A stretch of DNA of 64,000 nt from Crocodylus rhombifer (taxonomy: Eukaryota; Chordata; Crocodylia; Crocodylidae), in NCBI GenBank assembly GCA_038503035.1, contig JAVSML010000029.1:1635799-1699798 (forward strand), given 5' to 3'. The position numbers and the translations under genes are program-made. The notes under the pieces were generated by a model. The model saw nothing but the letters and a program-made list of their open reading frames with translations, did no database searches and was not told the DNA's origin. Each line of letters opens with the position of its first letter. The first letter of the stretch is position 1. Of the stretch, positions 10,436-22,589 are shown piece by piece.

Positions 10436-11036
10436 ATTGCCCGAATGATGGGGGAGGGGGGCAGGTGGGGACAGAGGCCTCGGGCCGGGGCCGACGCTGC
10501 TCCCTGACTACCCTGCTGCTTCGGGCTTTGGCCTGGGCTGTTTCCCTCCTCCCCTTCAGCAGGGAGCAGCTTCAGCAGAAGCAATGCAGGGGAGGTGGGG
10601 ATTGGCCCAGGCCCTGGTGCCGGCCCAGAGCAGTAGGGGGAGGCAGGGAACGGCCCAGGCCCCAGTCACTCTGGGCCTGGGCCATTTCCCCCCTCCCCTT
10701 CAGGTCAGGGCCGGGGCTCCTCCCCACCTCCTGCTGCCCACCACTTCAGGCCGGGGCCGGCACTGCTCCCTGCCTCCCCTCACCACTTTGGGCCAGGGCC
10801 TCTGTCTGGGCTGGTTCCCCCCTTGCCTTCAGACCAGGGCAGGGGACATTCCCACACCCCCCCAGCCCCTCCTTGCTGGCTGTTGTTGGGGAGGGGTGCC
10901 AGGCCCTGGCTCCAAGAAACAGACCCAGGGGGGTGGGGTGGTGAGGAAAAATAGAGGACGTAAAGGCGTTGGGTTTCGTAACAATAGAGGACAGAGTAGT
11001 AGAAAACCGGACTATCCTCTATGATGGCCACCCTAG
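10436..11036. repeat. GC-rich block with repeated and inverted subunits
   Basis: The block contains several imperfect copies of a unit that includes GGCCTGGGC, TTTCCC and CTCCCCTTCAG (near 10530, 10673 and 10795). Inverted counterparts such as GGATTGGCCCAGGCC (10600) and GGGAACGGCCCAGGCC (10646) are interspersed. The right edge ends in ACTATCCTCTATGATGGCCACCCTAG, which looks like a hAT-type terminus, but I could not find a left partner. The 180-residue open frame across it is Pro/Gly/Arg-rich low complexity and not a convincing protein. Confidence 0.5.
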
Positions 11037-13864
11037 TGATAATATGCTTCAAATTCATGCATCTAGGTTTGAACTCATGAGCTAGGATGTCCTTGGAAAA
11101 CTCTTTCTAACCCAAGGAGAAAAAGGTTGCAACCACATGATCCAATCCACTGACTCAAAGTAAATCTGCCTCAATCTTGGAAATTTTAAGCCAGGTCAAA
11201 GCTAGAAAAACTTTGGGAGCAGCCATTCATTTGTGTGTAATTGCCCCAAGTCTGTTAACTTTAGGCCTTAATTCCATATTCCTTTTCTCAGGACAAACCC
11301 TCTTACCAGAATCATGGCCTTAGTTCATTTGATTCCATTTCCTGTGGGGAGAAACCCTTTTGTTCCTCCACGTCTAAAATGTCATTTACTATCCTCAGTG
11401 GCTATATTGCTACAAATTACTTACCTATTTAATCCCCAATGGGGTGACCTTAACTGTGGAAAGTTGATCTCTTTGTGACATAACCCCTTATCTAAAATTA
11501 ACTTTGTTAGGAGGCTGCAATTATGGTACTGTAAGACTAGATGACAGTAGCTGCCTGTAAGAGATTAGTTTAGAAAAGGGAGGTTTGCAGTAACTGCTAG
11601 AAAATTTGCCTTGTCTAAGGCACAATCTGCCAGAAAGAATCAGCTGATTCTGATATTTTAATGGCTGTGTCAACTATAATTTTTATAGTGATACAACCAT
11701 ATAGTTTTGGGGTACCGTTCTGTGACCACTCCAAATTTCCTGTTCATTATTTTTCTAAGCTCTGGGTCAGGGATCAAGTTTCTCTTTTCTGTAAAGTCCT
11801 GAATACGCATTAGACTGTATTTATAATGATGATAATAACATTTGCAATTCAATTTTTAGTAGTCAGTTGTTAACTCTTCTTTGGGTAGAGTGCTCAATAG
11901 CATTGAAGAAAGTTAGGTATTCCACTCCTGTTAAAATAGTCTACTGAATTACTAGTGTATAACTCTTTGATGCAGGTATTCTGTTTCTGTAGTGTCCAAA
12001 ATGTTTGTCACAGTATATTTCGAGTATTCAGGTGCCAAAAGACATGGGGAATATTTTTCAGCCTAGTCACTAAGCTGGAACTATCATGGGCTCATTTTCA
12101 TTATGTCCTTTTATATTGTGAAAAATGGAACCTATTATCTGATTCCTTTGAGTTTGTTGTTCCTGTTGCTATTCTGTTTTGTTATTTATCACATCTGGAA
12201 CTATAGGATTTGCCAAAACTCTGACTTGTGGATGACACTTTCATGTAGGCTAGGCCTGTGTTCTCTGCCCTTTAACCTCTGAGGTCTTACTAGGTATCCA
12301 GTCTGGGATGATGCAGAAGCTCCTGGATCCGTTTAAAATGTTTAAAATAAAATGTTAGTCACTTGAAGAGTTTCAGTACATGTTTCTTCTTGAATAGTTT
12401 CACCTATTGCATAAATCCAAGAGTGGCTATTAGCAAAACATTCTCCTTGGTATTTTCCTTCTTTATTCTTCTCTACCCAGTGGCACTGTCCTAGGATCCT
12501 GAGCATGACTCCCACCAGGAGGTTATGAACACTGATACCTGGGTCAGCTGGATGGTTCTTTGACCCAGGGAAGTGAGCACTTTGTGAGGACTCTAAAGGA
12601 GAAAAGCCCATGTTTTGGATTCATATAATTTTAAACAAAGTGTATACAAATATTTTAAAATAAGAAAGGAGTTGAAATCCTAATTTTGTTGCCACAGTGT
12701 GCCAGAATCCATTTAGTCCAGGTTATTTTTCTCTAATCATTGCAATGACCAGCTTCTTCCACAGAAGTTTGAGGGGAAAATAAGATGTAGATAGAAACAC
12801 TAGGTTTGAACTTGGTTTTTGCAAAATCAACATTTGGTTAAATGATTTGTAAAGTCCCAAACTCTCATCTTGATTTTTGCCCATCTCTGGGTCTGGAGAT
12901 GTATTAGTTTTAAACGAGATTTCTTGTTTTCCTTTATCTCTTAACACCTCACAAGGTGTTGGATACATAATGGTCGCAACACCATGGAAATATAACATAA
13001 ATGCAGTTTCCATCCTCTTCTTAACTGCTCTCACTTTGATAAGTTTTAATAACTATTGCAGATTTTTTTTATAACCTAGCTCTGGAGATTTTTAGCCAGG
13101 ATGCATTCTGATTATATTAAATCTATATTGCAAAAGAAGTTTGTTATGAAATAATCTTAAGAAAGTGAATAATTACTTTCAAAGTTTTAGCGTTCTGTAA
13201 ATGATAAATTGTATGGCTGACAGCCAAAGTGCTGTGGGCTTTGTCAGGTCTCACAAAGTACAATTGTTTGAGTCAGGAGTTTGCCACCTCATTCTTTAAG
13301 GTTGAGAAATAACTGTGGTGCAGAATCGTTTATGGGATATGCAGACTTCCTTGTCCCTATTTACTTCTTTGATTATTACAGTAGTCCCTGAGGAGACTAT
13401 TTCCAAAGTAAGGCCCTACCTATACTAATAGTTACTTGAAGAGTAAGTAAAGCTCAGCGTAGCTAATTGCATTACCTCTGCTATAATTGCATATATTTCT
13501 TGTTGCCAGTGGCAGCCATCTGTGACCAGCTACTAACATAGCTGCTTTGTTGCAAATCCCTAGTAAGACACTGGGGTAAATTTAATTAGAGCACCCCTGC
13601 CTTCCTCTGCTAGAGATTTGCATGCTTATAGCTACCCCAGTGTATGAAATTGGATTCAATCCCTGTTATAAGCAAGGCCTAGAGGCCCTGCTGAAGACAT
13701 AGAAGCTGTGGTCTTATTACCCTGCTTATGCCTGAAGTAAGCAGAGAAGGAAATTTTGGCTATCCAAGGACTGAGCAGTTACTAGCCAGAACTCCCACTG
13801 GGCTTTCTCTAAGGGATGTTCTAAAGCAGACACTCAGCTAATGTTTTTATTATAGGCTGAATTA
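11037..13864. other. Unassigned AT-rich stretch
   Basis: I find no gene, RNA or repeat that I can name in these 2.8 kb. Open frames are short and show no family resemblance on either strand. Confidence 0.5.
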
Positions 13865-14384
13865 ACAAAAGTCCTTGACTTTCAAACCTATTTTATGGTA
13901 ATTCAAACCACAGGAATTAATGTAAATAAATATAATTTGTTTCCTGGTAGCTCAGAGCTAGCTCAGCCAGCACCATGCCTTTGCCACCTGCCCAGGCCCA
14001 GGCTGCAGAGGCAGTGCTGTTGGTTCCCTCCATTCCGGGTGGTGGGCAGGCGGAGTGGTCATGGCCACAGTCGCAGTCACTCCAGGCCGGCTCCCCCTTC
14101 TTCCTGCTGGTGCAGCCCAACCTGGGTCCACGGAGCCCCTGTCAGCCCAGGCCCCCTGCTCCTGCTGTCCTACCCTGTGCCCGTGGCCCCAGGGCACTGG
14201 TGCAGGTCCCGGGCTCATGCCCACCTGCCCACTTGCTGTCACTTGCTGCTTCTTGCTGCTACCGCTTCTCCCCCCCCGCCCCCCCCCGCTTGCCTGCCAG
14301 CTGCTGAGTGCTAAGTGGAATCAGGTATGAATGTAAAATGAACATTATGTGCCAAGCAAATCAGTGTTAAGCAGGGGTTGCCTG
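13865..14384. mobile_element. Possible Tigger-like TA-flanked element with GC-rich core
   Basis: The left edge (ACAAAAGTCCTTGACTTTC at 13865 onward) resembles the terminus of the better element at 36926-37467 (CAGGAAGTCTTTGACTTGC). The right edge reverse-complements to CAGGCAACCCCTGCTTAAC. Both ends abut TA (13863-13864 and 14385-14386). The core is GC-rich (13960-14305), with C runs near 14270-14289. The ends are diverged, so this assignment is tentative. Confidence 0.4.
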
Positions 14385-14576
14385 TATTTCTTTCTTCACT
14401 TGCCAATCAATATTGAAAACACAACTATATTACTAATTATTTAAAAATACATTTGTATTTTTGTTAGGTCCTAAATTTGACCTGGCCTGTTCCCCTAGAT
14501 GCTGGAGTTGGTATTAGGAGTTTCTCTCTGAAAGCCTAGAAGTCTTTTGGGGGTCTAAATGCTCTGAGGCAGGAAT

Positions 14577-14772
14577 CAGGGTTGCCAACCCAAGAATTTA
14601 TTTTTTTTTTACTGACAAGCTGCAAAAATTTTACTGATCTATGTTTTACATAATATAAATGTAACTCCTCTGTCAGACCTGCCCTGCTGCCAGGTCACAG
14701 TTAGAAGGGCTTTAAAGGTTTATTATACTATAGTTTATAGTACATACTATAGTTTATACTATAGTTTATAGT
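14577..14772. repeat. hAT-like end and a three-fold TATACTATAGTTTATAG repeat
   Basis: At 14581 the sequence reads AGGGTTGCCAACCC, a self-complementary version of a common hAT terminus, with no right partner found. At 14723-14772 a 17-bp motif close to TATACTATAGTTTATAG occurs three times in a row with small changes. Each copy contains the short palindrome CTATAG, so the tract can fold. Confidence 0.5.
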
Positions 14773-17700
14773 TGTTTGTTCAGTCTTTTGGATCAAGATT
14801 GTAGTATTTTTATTGTAACAATGAAAGGACTGAAGCATAAGGAAAGACTAGTAATCTGACTGCCGCTTTCCATATAGGAGGATATGAATGCATAGGAGAA
14901 CGCTACTGAATTGCCTGTCAAAAATGACCAGGGGGCAAGGGGGGCAGGTGGGAACAGAGTGCTGCCACCCACCACCCCGTGCTGCCACAGCAGGGGCTTG
15001 CCATCAAACTTTTCCACATTATATAAAGCTAAAAAACAGTTTTCTTGTTCCAGTCAGCTATATAAATTTTCTCCCATCATTCCGTTGCTTTTTCTTTTCA
15101 TTTTTCCCTGAAAACTTAAAGTGCAGTTTTAGGTGACAATAACAGTAAAATAATATTCTTTGACACTCCTAAGATTTTAGTGTAGTTTGAGTTTTAATTG
15201 GAATCGCTGGTTCTGTCCACCTAAGTATATTCTTGAATTTGTATACACAACCAATTAATCCTCTCCTTGCTTGGTAACTTACTTAAATTATGCTTAACCT
15301 CAAGCCTGGCTATAGTTTCACTGCTAAATGAATTTGGAGGGAACTGTTGATCTAAGACTACCAACCAGCCACATTATTGTGTTTTGTATTGAAAAGCACA
15401 GTATTTTTAAATGCTGGAGGTTTTCTCCATCTTTTTGTTTTTCTAAGTGTAATTTTTTTCCCAGTCTGATATTTTCTTGTCTTGTAGGAATTTCTAGGGG
15501 GAAAAAAAGTAATTTTCCATAGCATGAAAGTGATATAACTAGGCAGAAAAAATATTTTTGTGCATTGCATGAAGCTCACAAATATTGTAAAAAGGTTGCT
15601 TACTTTTTCAAAGTTGACAAATTCTTTAACTTAAATACTTTTACTTTGGCAAAAGCAGAAAACAACTTTGGAGACATTCAGAACTAATGTGAATAAGAAC
15701 ATTAGGAGCAAACAAAACTGACAGGCTGAAAATTTTTTCTCCAGCTTTTTCAGATCTCCCTATTTTCATTTCTCACTGCAAATCATGATTATGGTATTTG
15801 AGTCATTTATGATACTAACAACTAAGGGAGGCATTATTGTAATTGCTTCTTACTGGAAGTTGCTTCATTGTTGGGATGGAATGTAATGTTTTGCTCAGTA
15901 ATGTAAATAGTTAAAAAAATATTCTCAGTTTCAAATATCTCAAAATAATGTATTTTTCTTTCAAGGGAGACATTTTTGGCTGACATACAATTTTATCTAG
16001 TTGCACTATCCTTTCTACAATTGAATATTGTCTTTAACTAGGTAGAAGTACAACACAATGGTCTTTCACTGAGCAAAAGTATAAAGTAAAATGGTTTAAA
16101 TGCAGGTTCCCATCCAAGCTCTGCTAATTGTTGTAGTTCACACCAGGAACCTGAAGAATGGAGTTGATTTTGTTGAGAATACTCTTACACATAGTTGGAT
16201 CTGGGCTTATTCAATATTAATTCTTCTCTAAGATGGTTGATATCAGAAAAGATGGGGGAAATGAAAGGTTAAATTAATAGTTTCTTTAAATCAATAGCTT
16301 TAGTAATCATACTGTTTCCTGATTCTAATAAAATTCCTTTCACTGTTTCTATTTCTGTAATTCATTACCATTGTCTAAGATGACACCAAGAGTTGTCTCT
16401 CTAAGTAATGGTTAACTATGTAACGTTTTGGTATGTGCTGCAGGTAATAAATTCAAACTAATTATAATGGCTGAACAATAGAGGTGCATGAAATGGAATG
16501 TGGGAATTTCACATTATTTTTCTGTATTGCATGCAGTGCCAACTATGTGCCTGACAAACTGCAGCTGCGAGTCACTGTAATATAATACAGAGCAAATACC
16601 ACCTGGAGTGTGATTGTTAAAGTAAAATATTGCTCAGAATGGGTGTGTACTCAGGAGTTTTAAGGGGGCAGGTGCTTGATGAACACTGGGAGGTATTTCT
16701 CAGTATAATGGATGTATTAAAGAAATCTCAGAGTTGGGAGTGGGAAAGGGGTAGTTCTGAATGGCTTGGGCAAAGCATGGAGAGTGGGTGGTGGGTGTAG
16801 AAGAAAATGGGGAAAAGACATATGTGAGTGCAGAGCCAGGCGAAGCCTTGATGTGAGGAGGGGACCTAGTGAAGGAATGCAGGAGTGACCAAGACTTGGG
16901 TAGCCAACATACAACATACAAAAATAGCCTGAGCAGTAGGTTTTCAGCCCTAGGGAAATTATTTTCTTGAAATATTTCACTGAGGCTAATTAACCTGAGG
17001 TTGTTTTCAGCTGATTTCTGCCAAGCTCATCTATTATTACTTGGGGACTAGATTTTGTGGATACAAATTTCATTTACATTCATGAACCTTTCTTGTTTAA
17101 AGCATGCAGGTGTCTAAGTAGTGGAAAGACAAATGTTACATGATATAAGAGTGACACAAATGTAGTTAAATGTCCTGTTTGGTCTATCCTTTATACCAAC
17201 GTTATTTAATGAATGTATATATATTTTTAGATATTTTTGTATGTTCGTGTTAAGTCTTTGATACTGAAGATTAAAAAGAAATGAAATTTGAAGGAAAAAT
17301 TTAAGTTGTAGGTTCAAATCTAGTTTCAGTCAGAGGCTGCTTTAGAAAGTTTTAATTCTTCATCCTCTTCATGTGTGGGGGGGGAAAAAACATTCAGAGA
17401 TTAGGAAAAAATAGTTTGCCACATTTGGGTTTCCAGTCCATTCATTTTTCTTCCCATGAAAACTGAAGATTTTTGAGTATGTAGTGTGTTCTGGGAATGT
17501 TTCTTCAGGATTATTTTTATAACATATTCAGAAAATTTCAATTAAAAAAATATCCCTTTTCTCAAAGAACCTCCATCAGACAGGTGAAACAAAACACTTC
17601 TTTTCTTGCCCAGAATTGGTATAAATAGATTGGGAATTGTGTGGGGAACACCGTGTGTTTAAAAGTTTACTATTAAAAGAACTATGAGGATGTAACTTAA

Positions 17701-18529
17701 TTTGTAGTGACGTTATCAAAGCCAGACAATGGTAGCTATTATGGATACATACAATTGCTAAAAGAGATTAACTAGGATTAAGCTCTGTGGTATTGTTTAA
17801 TTTATTTATGTACTCTTAAAGGTAGATTAGGGGAAGTAAGGGTGTGTGAAGTTTTCCTGAATCTAAATATTAGTTTCTGGTAGTAGATAGATGAAAATCA
17901 ATAGTACCATATTTTTATTCGGAGAAAATACTCTGCAAATAAATTGGACCCAATGAAAGGTCTTTTTTCAAAGTGGTACAGGCAAGTTCTGATATTTAAG
18001 AGTGTACTAATGTACTAAATGAACAATGTTTTTTTTCCCTGTATCTCTAGTAGAATACGACCTGAGTGTTCTGCTCCTTCCAGTGTAGTTATTCATTCCT
18101 AATGCTAATACTGATAAACTGGATGTGGCATATTTTGCCACTATGATTTAATTTGTCATTTGTTCCAATTCCTAGTGCTCTCTCCCATCGTTACCAGCTG
18201 CTGCTAATTGGTCAATACTACACAATTCACCATTTGTTTTTTCCCATGGAGTGGTGAATTAAGTAAAATTTAATCAGTCTCTCGATTATCAGCTTTGCAC
18301 AGGGTGGCTCATAAACTGAACGCACAGGGACTTGAGAAAGGGCTCCTAGATGGCCTGTGCTGAGTCTGTCACTCCTCTATCTGCCCAGGATTTCTTACTG
18401 CATTCATTACTGGAGTAGGTTTAGCATGACAAGTTCTTATAAAAGAACAACTTGTACTTTGTACAGATATCGTTCTGATGGGCCCTTTAGATGTGTGTGT
18501 AGTAGTAATACTTGCCTTTCATGACTCTG
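14773..18529. other. Unassigned AT-rich stretch
   Basis: Almost four kilobases with no recognisable gene or named repeat. A GC-rich patch lies at 14930-15000. T-rich and A-rich tracts are scattered, for example near 15456 and 17530. The composition fits old intergenic or intronic DNA. Confidence 0.5.
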
Positions 18530-19960
18530 ACACTGGGACTGAGGTCAAACTCTTTAATTTGAGGAGACTGCAGACAAAGACAAAGGTACAAGAAGTGACT
18601 GTGATCTTCTGTTTGTTGATTACTGTTCCCTAAATGCTATATCTCAGTCTGACATGCAGCTGTATGGAGCTGGACCATTTGAGTATGGGCCATTTATCTT
18701 CAGCTTCTGACAACTTTGGTCTCACAATCAACACTAACATTAATGGCACGTGCTCCCAGAGGTTGTGGGGGCATGGCTGTGCCAGTGGCGGTGGGAGTGC
18801 AGTGGCAGTGAGTGGGGAGCTCCCACAGATGCCACTGACATTGTTGGCGACGGAGGGGTAGGGGGCGGTGGCAAGTACTGACCCTGGGTTGGTAACCACC
18901 TGCAGGTGCCGTTGGCAGCATCAGCAGCCGCTAGAGCTATCATGGACCACCCACAGATGCTGCTGGTGGTGCTGGTGGCTGGGTGGCCACCACCCGGGGG
19001 TGATCAAAAAGGTTGATCGCCTTTTTGCAGGGGGTGCACCACCACGCACGGGGGGTGTGCGTGCACCCCCTCTGCATTGCCCCTGAACACTAAGAAGACA
19101 GAAGTGATGCACCAGCCTGTACCAGGAAAGCCTTATATAGAGCCTACCATCGTACTGAATGGCCAAACCCTCCAGGCAGTAGACAAGTTCAGCTATATCA
19201 GCAGTACACTGTCATGTGTAGTTCACATTGATAATGAAACCAAAGCCAGAATTGCTAAAGCAAGCATAGCCCTTGGCAGACTATGTACAAATATGTGGGA
19301 GCACAGAGGCATCCGTCAACAAACAAAACTGGAGGTCTACAAAGCCATTGTGTTGCAGATACTCTGGGCCTGAAGTATGCATGTGAAACCTGAACCACTT
19401 TCAGATGGGCTGTCTGAGAAAACTAATGAGGATGTGATAACAAGACAAGGTCCCAGACCCTGAGGTCCTTACCTGGCCAGGCATTCCAAGCATCCACAAG
19501 CTGTTGATGAAATCACAGATGAGATGGGCAGGCCATGTCACCAGGATGTCAGATGAGTGACTGCTAAAGAAGATCTTTTACAGTGAGTTAAAGGAGGAAA
19601 AGCACTCTCAGGGCAGCCAGAAGAAATGCCTCAAGATATCCTTGAAACATTTCAACATTGATCCAAAGTCTTGGGAAGATCTTGCTCATGTTTGTTTCAC
19701 CTGGAGAAGCCTCATCCATACTGGAGCTGCTGTAGCAGAGCAGAGAAGAACTGCTGAGGCAGAGCAGAAGTGCAAACAGCATAAATCTCGCAAAAGCAGC
19801 ATGTCGGCTGATGATCAAGCAACCCAAAGTGGCATTTCTTGGTTAGTGTGCCACAGACAGTTCAAAGCACAAATTGGCTTGATCAGCCATTCACATATTC
19901 ACAGAAACCAAACCAATTACTGATGTCATGGTCATCTGTGAACTTGAAGGATGAACAACA
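18530..19960 (+). mobile_element. LINE fragment: RT C-terminal half with terminal zinc finger
   Basis: Translation gives LFNLRRLQTKTKVQEVTV near 18550. The expected catalytic box follows, degraded to LFVDYCSLNA (about 18614-18643), then SASDNFGLTINT. After the inserted hAT at 18738-19085, the frame resumes as KKTEVMHQPVPGKPY, NGQTLQAVDKFSY and KASIALGRLCTNMW, up to a stop near 19372. Downstream frames hold a WAGHV-like segment near 19530 and, at 19842-19905, a C2H2-type finger (C-x12-H-x3-H), with QFKAQIGLISH inside it. The first cysteine of the finger is replaced by tryptophan. I recall this combination from one non-LTR LINE family but will not name the clade. The copy is dead. Confidence 0.8.
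18738..19085. mobile_element. hAT-type insertion in the LINE, perfect 8-bp TSD
   Basis: AACACTAA occurs at 18730-18737 and again at 19086-19093. Removing the 348-bp insert and one copy of the repeat restores the LINE reading ...LTINTKKTEV..., so the insertion is precise. The right terminus is TGCATTGCCCCTG and the left is CATTAATGGCACG; their similarity as inverted repeats is weak. The body is GC-rich with (G/C)TGGTGGTG-like repeats and a self-complementary GGTGTGCGTGCACC-type stretch near 19055. No transposase is present. Confidence 0.85.
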
Positions 19961-20479
19961 ACAATACTTGCTAGCTTTGCTATATGATAGTAACCTGTGT
20001 GGGTTCTAGTAACTCTTATCTAGATGCACAAATCATGTCTTCTGTCTGTGCATTAGAGGTTTTGTGCACAGAAATGTGTGCTTCTGAAACTCTATCCTGT
20101 AGTTGTTTATTTTTCCCAAGCAGGAATTTGGATGGAGTATGCATGTGCTTCTGTCTGTTTCCCAAATATATCTAAGCCCAACCAGAACACTGTGGGCCAG
20201 ATTGTGCCACATATATTACTCTAGAGTGAATCTGAAGCCACTGCATTGTCTTCACTAGAATTATTCCAGATATACACTGTATCTGAGATCACAAAATGGT
20301 GTCACGTCTGAATGGTAGATATGTGTCTTCCTTCTAGTGTGACTTTACTCATGGACTTCTTGTCCACAACATAATTTTGTGTTTCTGAATACTTCAAAGA
20401 CAAAGTCTTTCTCCTGCTTAAGAAGCCTTTTAATATGCTAAGCCTGTGATTCTTTTTTTATACATTAGAGCTTGAGAGT
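19961..20479. other. Unassigned stretch
   Basis: No gene or repeat is recognised. Confidence 0.5.
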
Positions 20480-20640
20480 TGTAGTTGTAATGGTCTTGGA
20501 AATACATAAGATGTAAGGACTTTTATAGTATCTTTTATTAGACAACTGTATAGTTAGGAGAGCTGTTGGACAAGCTTTTGGGCATAAAGTGTAAGCAAGA
20601 AGCAGACATAGGCTGAGTTACATAGCAGAGAAAAGATACC
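20480..20640 (+). repeat. Copy of the MITE-like repeat seen at the window start
   Basis: The order TTGTAATGGTCTTGGAAATA, TCTTTTATTAGACAACTG, ACAAGCTTTTGGGCATAAAG matches the repeat at 1-95. I recall similar sequence as an abundant reptile interspersed repeat, but cannot give a family name. Confidence 0.5.
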
Positions 20641-20994
20641 ACATAATGCAAACTGTCTTACTTGAGGCATGGAGGAGGACTGTGAACTTGATGTGGAAAG
20701 TTATTAGGAGCCATTATAAGACACAAAAGTGCAATAAAATAGGCAATCTTGTTACTGGAAGAATGAAACCCTTCAAGAAGGTTGAGAGAGATTACCACCT
20801 AAGAAGTGCAGGGAAATTATTGGCAGTATTTGTTAGGTTGTAGTGAGCCACAAAGCCCGTGTCTGTATTAAATCCAGGTTTTTTTACTGTCCAGTAGGGT
20901 AATGAATTTCTGTTGCTAGGGTCAACTTCTGGAGATGTTTTCTAAATTTCTTTAGAACAGAAGAATTGTGAGTTTAGAAAGGTAATGTTTGTTT

Positions 20995-21876
20995 TTTGTT
21001 TGGCTTGTAGATGACATTAAGATGGGGGGAGTGGTAGACACACTGAAGAGTAGGACCAGGATTTGAAGAGATGCCAACAAATTAGAGGATTGCACCAAAA
21101 GAAGTCTCATGAGGTTCAATAAGGACAAATGCAAAATCCTTCACTTAGGATGGAATAATCCCATGCACCAATAAGGGCTGGGGACTGATCGGCTAAGCAG
21201 CAGCTCTGCAGTAAAGGAACTTGGGTTTACAGTGGATAGTAAGCTGAATATGAGCCAACAGTGTGGCCTTGTTGTGAAGAAGGGTAACAGCATACTGGGC
21301 TACCTTAGTAGAAACATTGCCAGCAGATTGATGGAAGTGATTTTTTCCCTCTATTCAGCACTGGTGAGGCCACATCTGGAGTACTGTGTCCAGTTTTGGA
21401 CCGCCCCACTACAGAAAGGATGTAGGCAAATTGGAGAGGGTCCAGCAGAGGGCAACAAAAATGGTTACAGGGCTGAGGCACATGACTTGTAAGAAGAAGC
21501 TGAGGGAACTGTGTTTATTTAGTCTGCAGAAGAGAAGACTGAGAAGGGATTGAATAGCAGCCTTTAACTACCTGAAGGTTGGTTCCAAAGAGGATGGATC
21601 TAGACTTTTTTCAGTGGTGGCAGATGACAGAACAAGGAACAATGGTCTCAAGTTGCAGCAAGGGAAGTTTTGGTTAGATATTAGGAAGAACTTTCTCACT
21701 AGGAGCACAGTAAAGCACTGGAACAGGCTACCCAGAAAGGCTTTGTGGAATCTCCATTCTTGATGGTTTTTAAGACATGGCTAGACAAAGCCTCGGCTGG
21801 AACGATATAGTAGGGGGTGGTTCCACTTTGATGACCTCCTGAGGTCAATTTCCAACTGTAATTTTCTATGATTCTA
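20995..21876 (+). mobile_element. Older CR1 LINE copy, RT C-terminus to 3' end
   Basis: The fragment starts at the catalytic box, which reads LVDD (21004-21015) instead of FADD. It continues through DANKLEDC-like and RFNKDKCKILHLGW-like phrases in broken frames. One frame at 21232-21492 keeps MDSKLNMSQQCGLVVKKGN and LVRPHLEYCVQFW. The 3' UTR has GATGACCTCCTGAGGTC and ends TTCTATGATTCTAAG. The wording of the tail is close to bird-type CR1 and differs from the copies at 30660 and 44125, so this is an older subfamily. Confidence 0.88.
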
Positions 21877-21879
21877 AGT

Positions 21880-22500
21880 GTGCTACTACTGATATTCATG
21901 CATTTCTGTCCTTTATATTTTTTCTGTGAGAGTTCATTCTGGTACATAATTCTCATGTATTCATGGATAACTCTGGATTCTGATGATTTTATTGTGAGGG
22001 GTGCTGATTGTCGTGGCGCTGGAGTTGTGTTGGCAGGTTTTGCATTTCTTGTTAAGGCAGGGTTGTCCCCCATTTGGAGTCTGTTGATTGAAAGGGAATT
22101 TGCTTCCAATGATGAGTTTTGGGGGTCTTTTGAAGGAGTTGAAGCGTTGGGAACATTTCCCTCAAGGTCTGCTCTTTTTCAATTATAGGCCATAATTGTT
22201 TGATGATCTTTCTTATATGTTCTAGTGTGGAATCATCTATAACAGCAGTCAGTGGGAGGGGGTTTTTTTTGTATTGTAGTAGGTTATAGAACTTTTGAAT
22301 AGTAGACTTGTTCAAAGACATGATCCATCTCCGGTAGAGTGTCCTTGCTGCATAAAGACAGTTTTCATGTTGGTGAGGGGAGTATCATGAATATTCTCCT
22401 TAGAGCAGATGTGGTGGTTTCTGAGAGCCTGACTATAGATTACACCTGACTTGGTGTGTCTCAGTTTGTTCCTGGTTTTATGGACCTAAATGTGATAGTC
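21880..22500 (-). mobile_element. Penelope-like element fragment (RT C-terminal/linker region)
   Basis: On the minus strand the segment 22453-22400 translates as KSGVIYSQALRNHHICSK. Further along come HIRKIIKQLWPI (about 22286-22251) and TLREMFP. Position 22130-22022 then reads FKRPPKL, SKFPFNQQ and CLNKKCKTCQH in one open frame. This order (YSQALR..RICS, a WPIL-like line, a basic RPP/RNL motif, then a Cys-rich CxxxxCKTC box) is characteristic of Penelope-like RTs ahead of their GIY-YIG endonuclease. Stops and frameshifts are present and the GIY-YIG part is not recognisable. The element ends near the CR1 tail at 21876. Confidence 0.72.
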
Positions 22501-22589
22501 AATGTTTTTTGGTCCCTTGCTTTTCAGTTTTGCCCCTTACTTCCACATAAAAAGGAACAATGCCTGAGCAGTTTCTGATGATAAGGAAG

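Noticed and set aside
10402..10944. 180-codon open frame
   Set aside because: Proline-, glycine- and arginine-rich low complexity from a repeated GC-rich unit; the alternate frames are equally open.
13895..14330. Open frames of 90-140 codons
   Set aside because: GC-rich core of a probable TA-flanked element; low complexity, no start context or splice pattern that suggests a gene.
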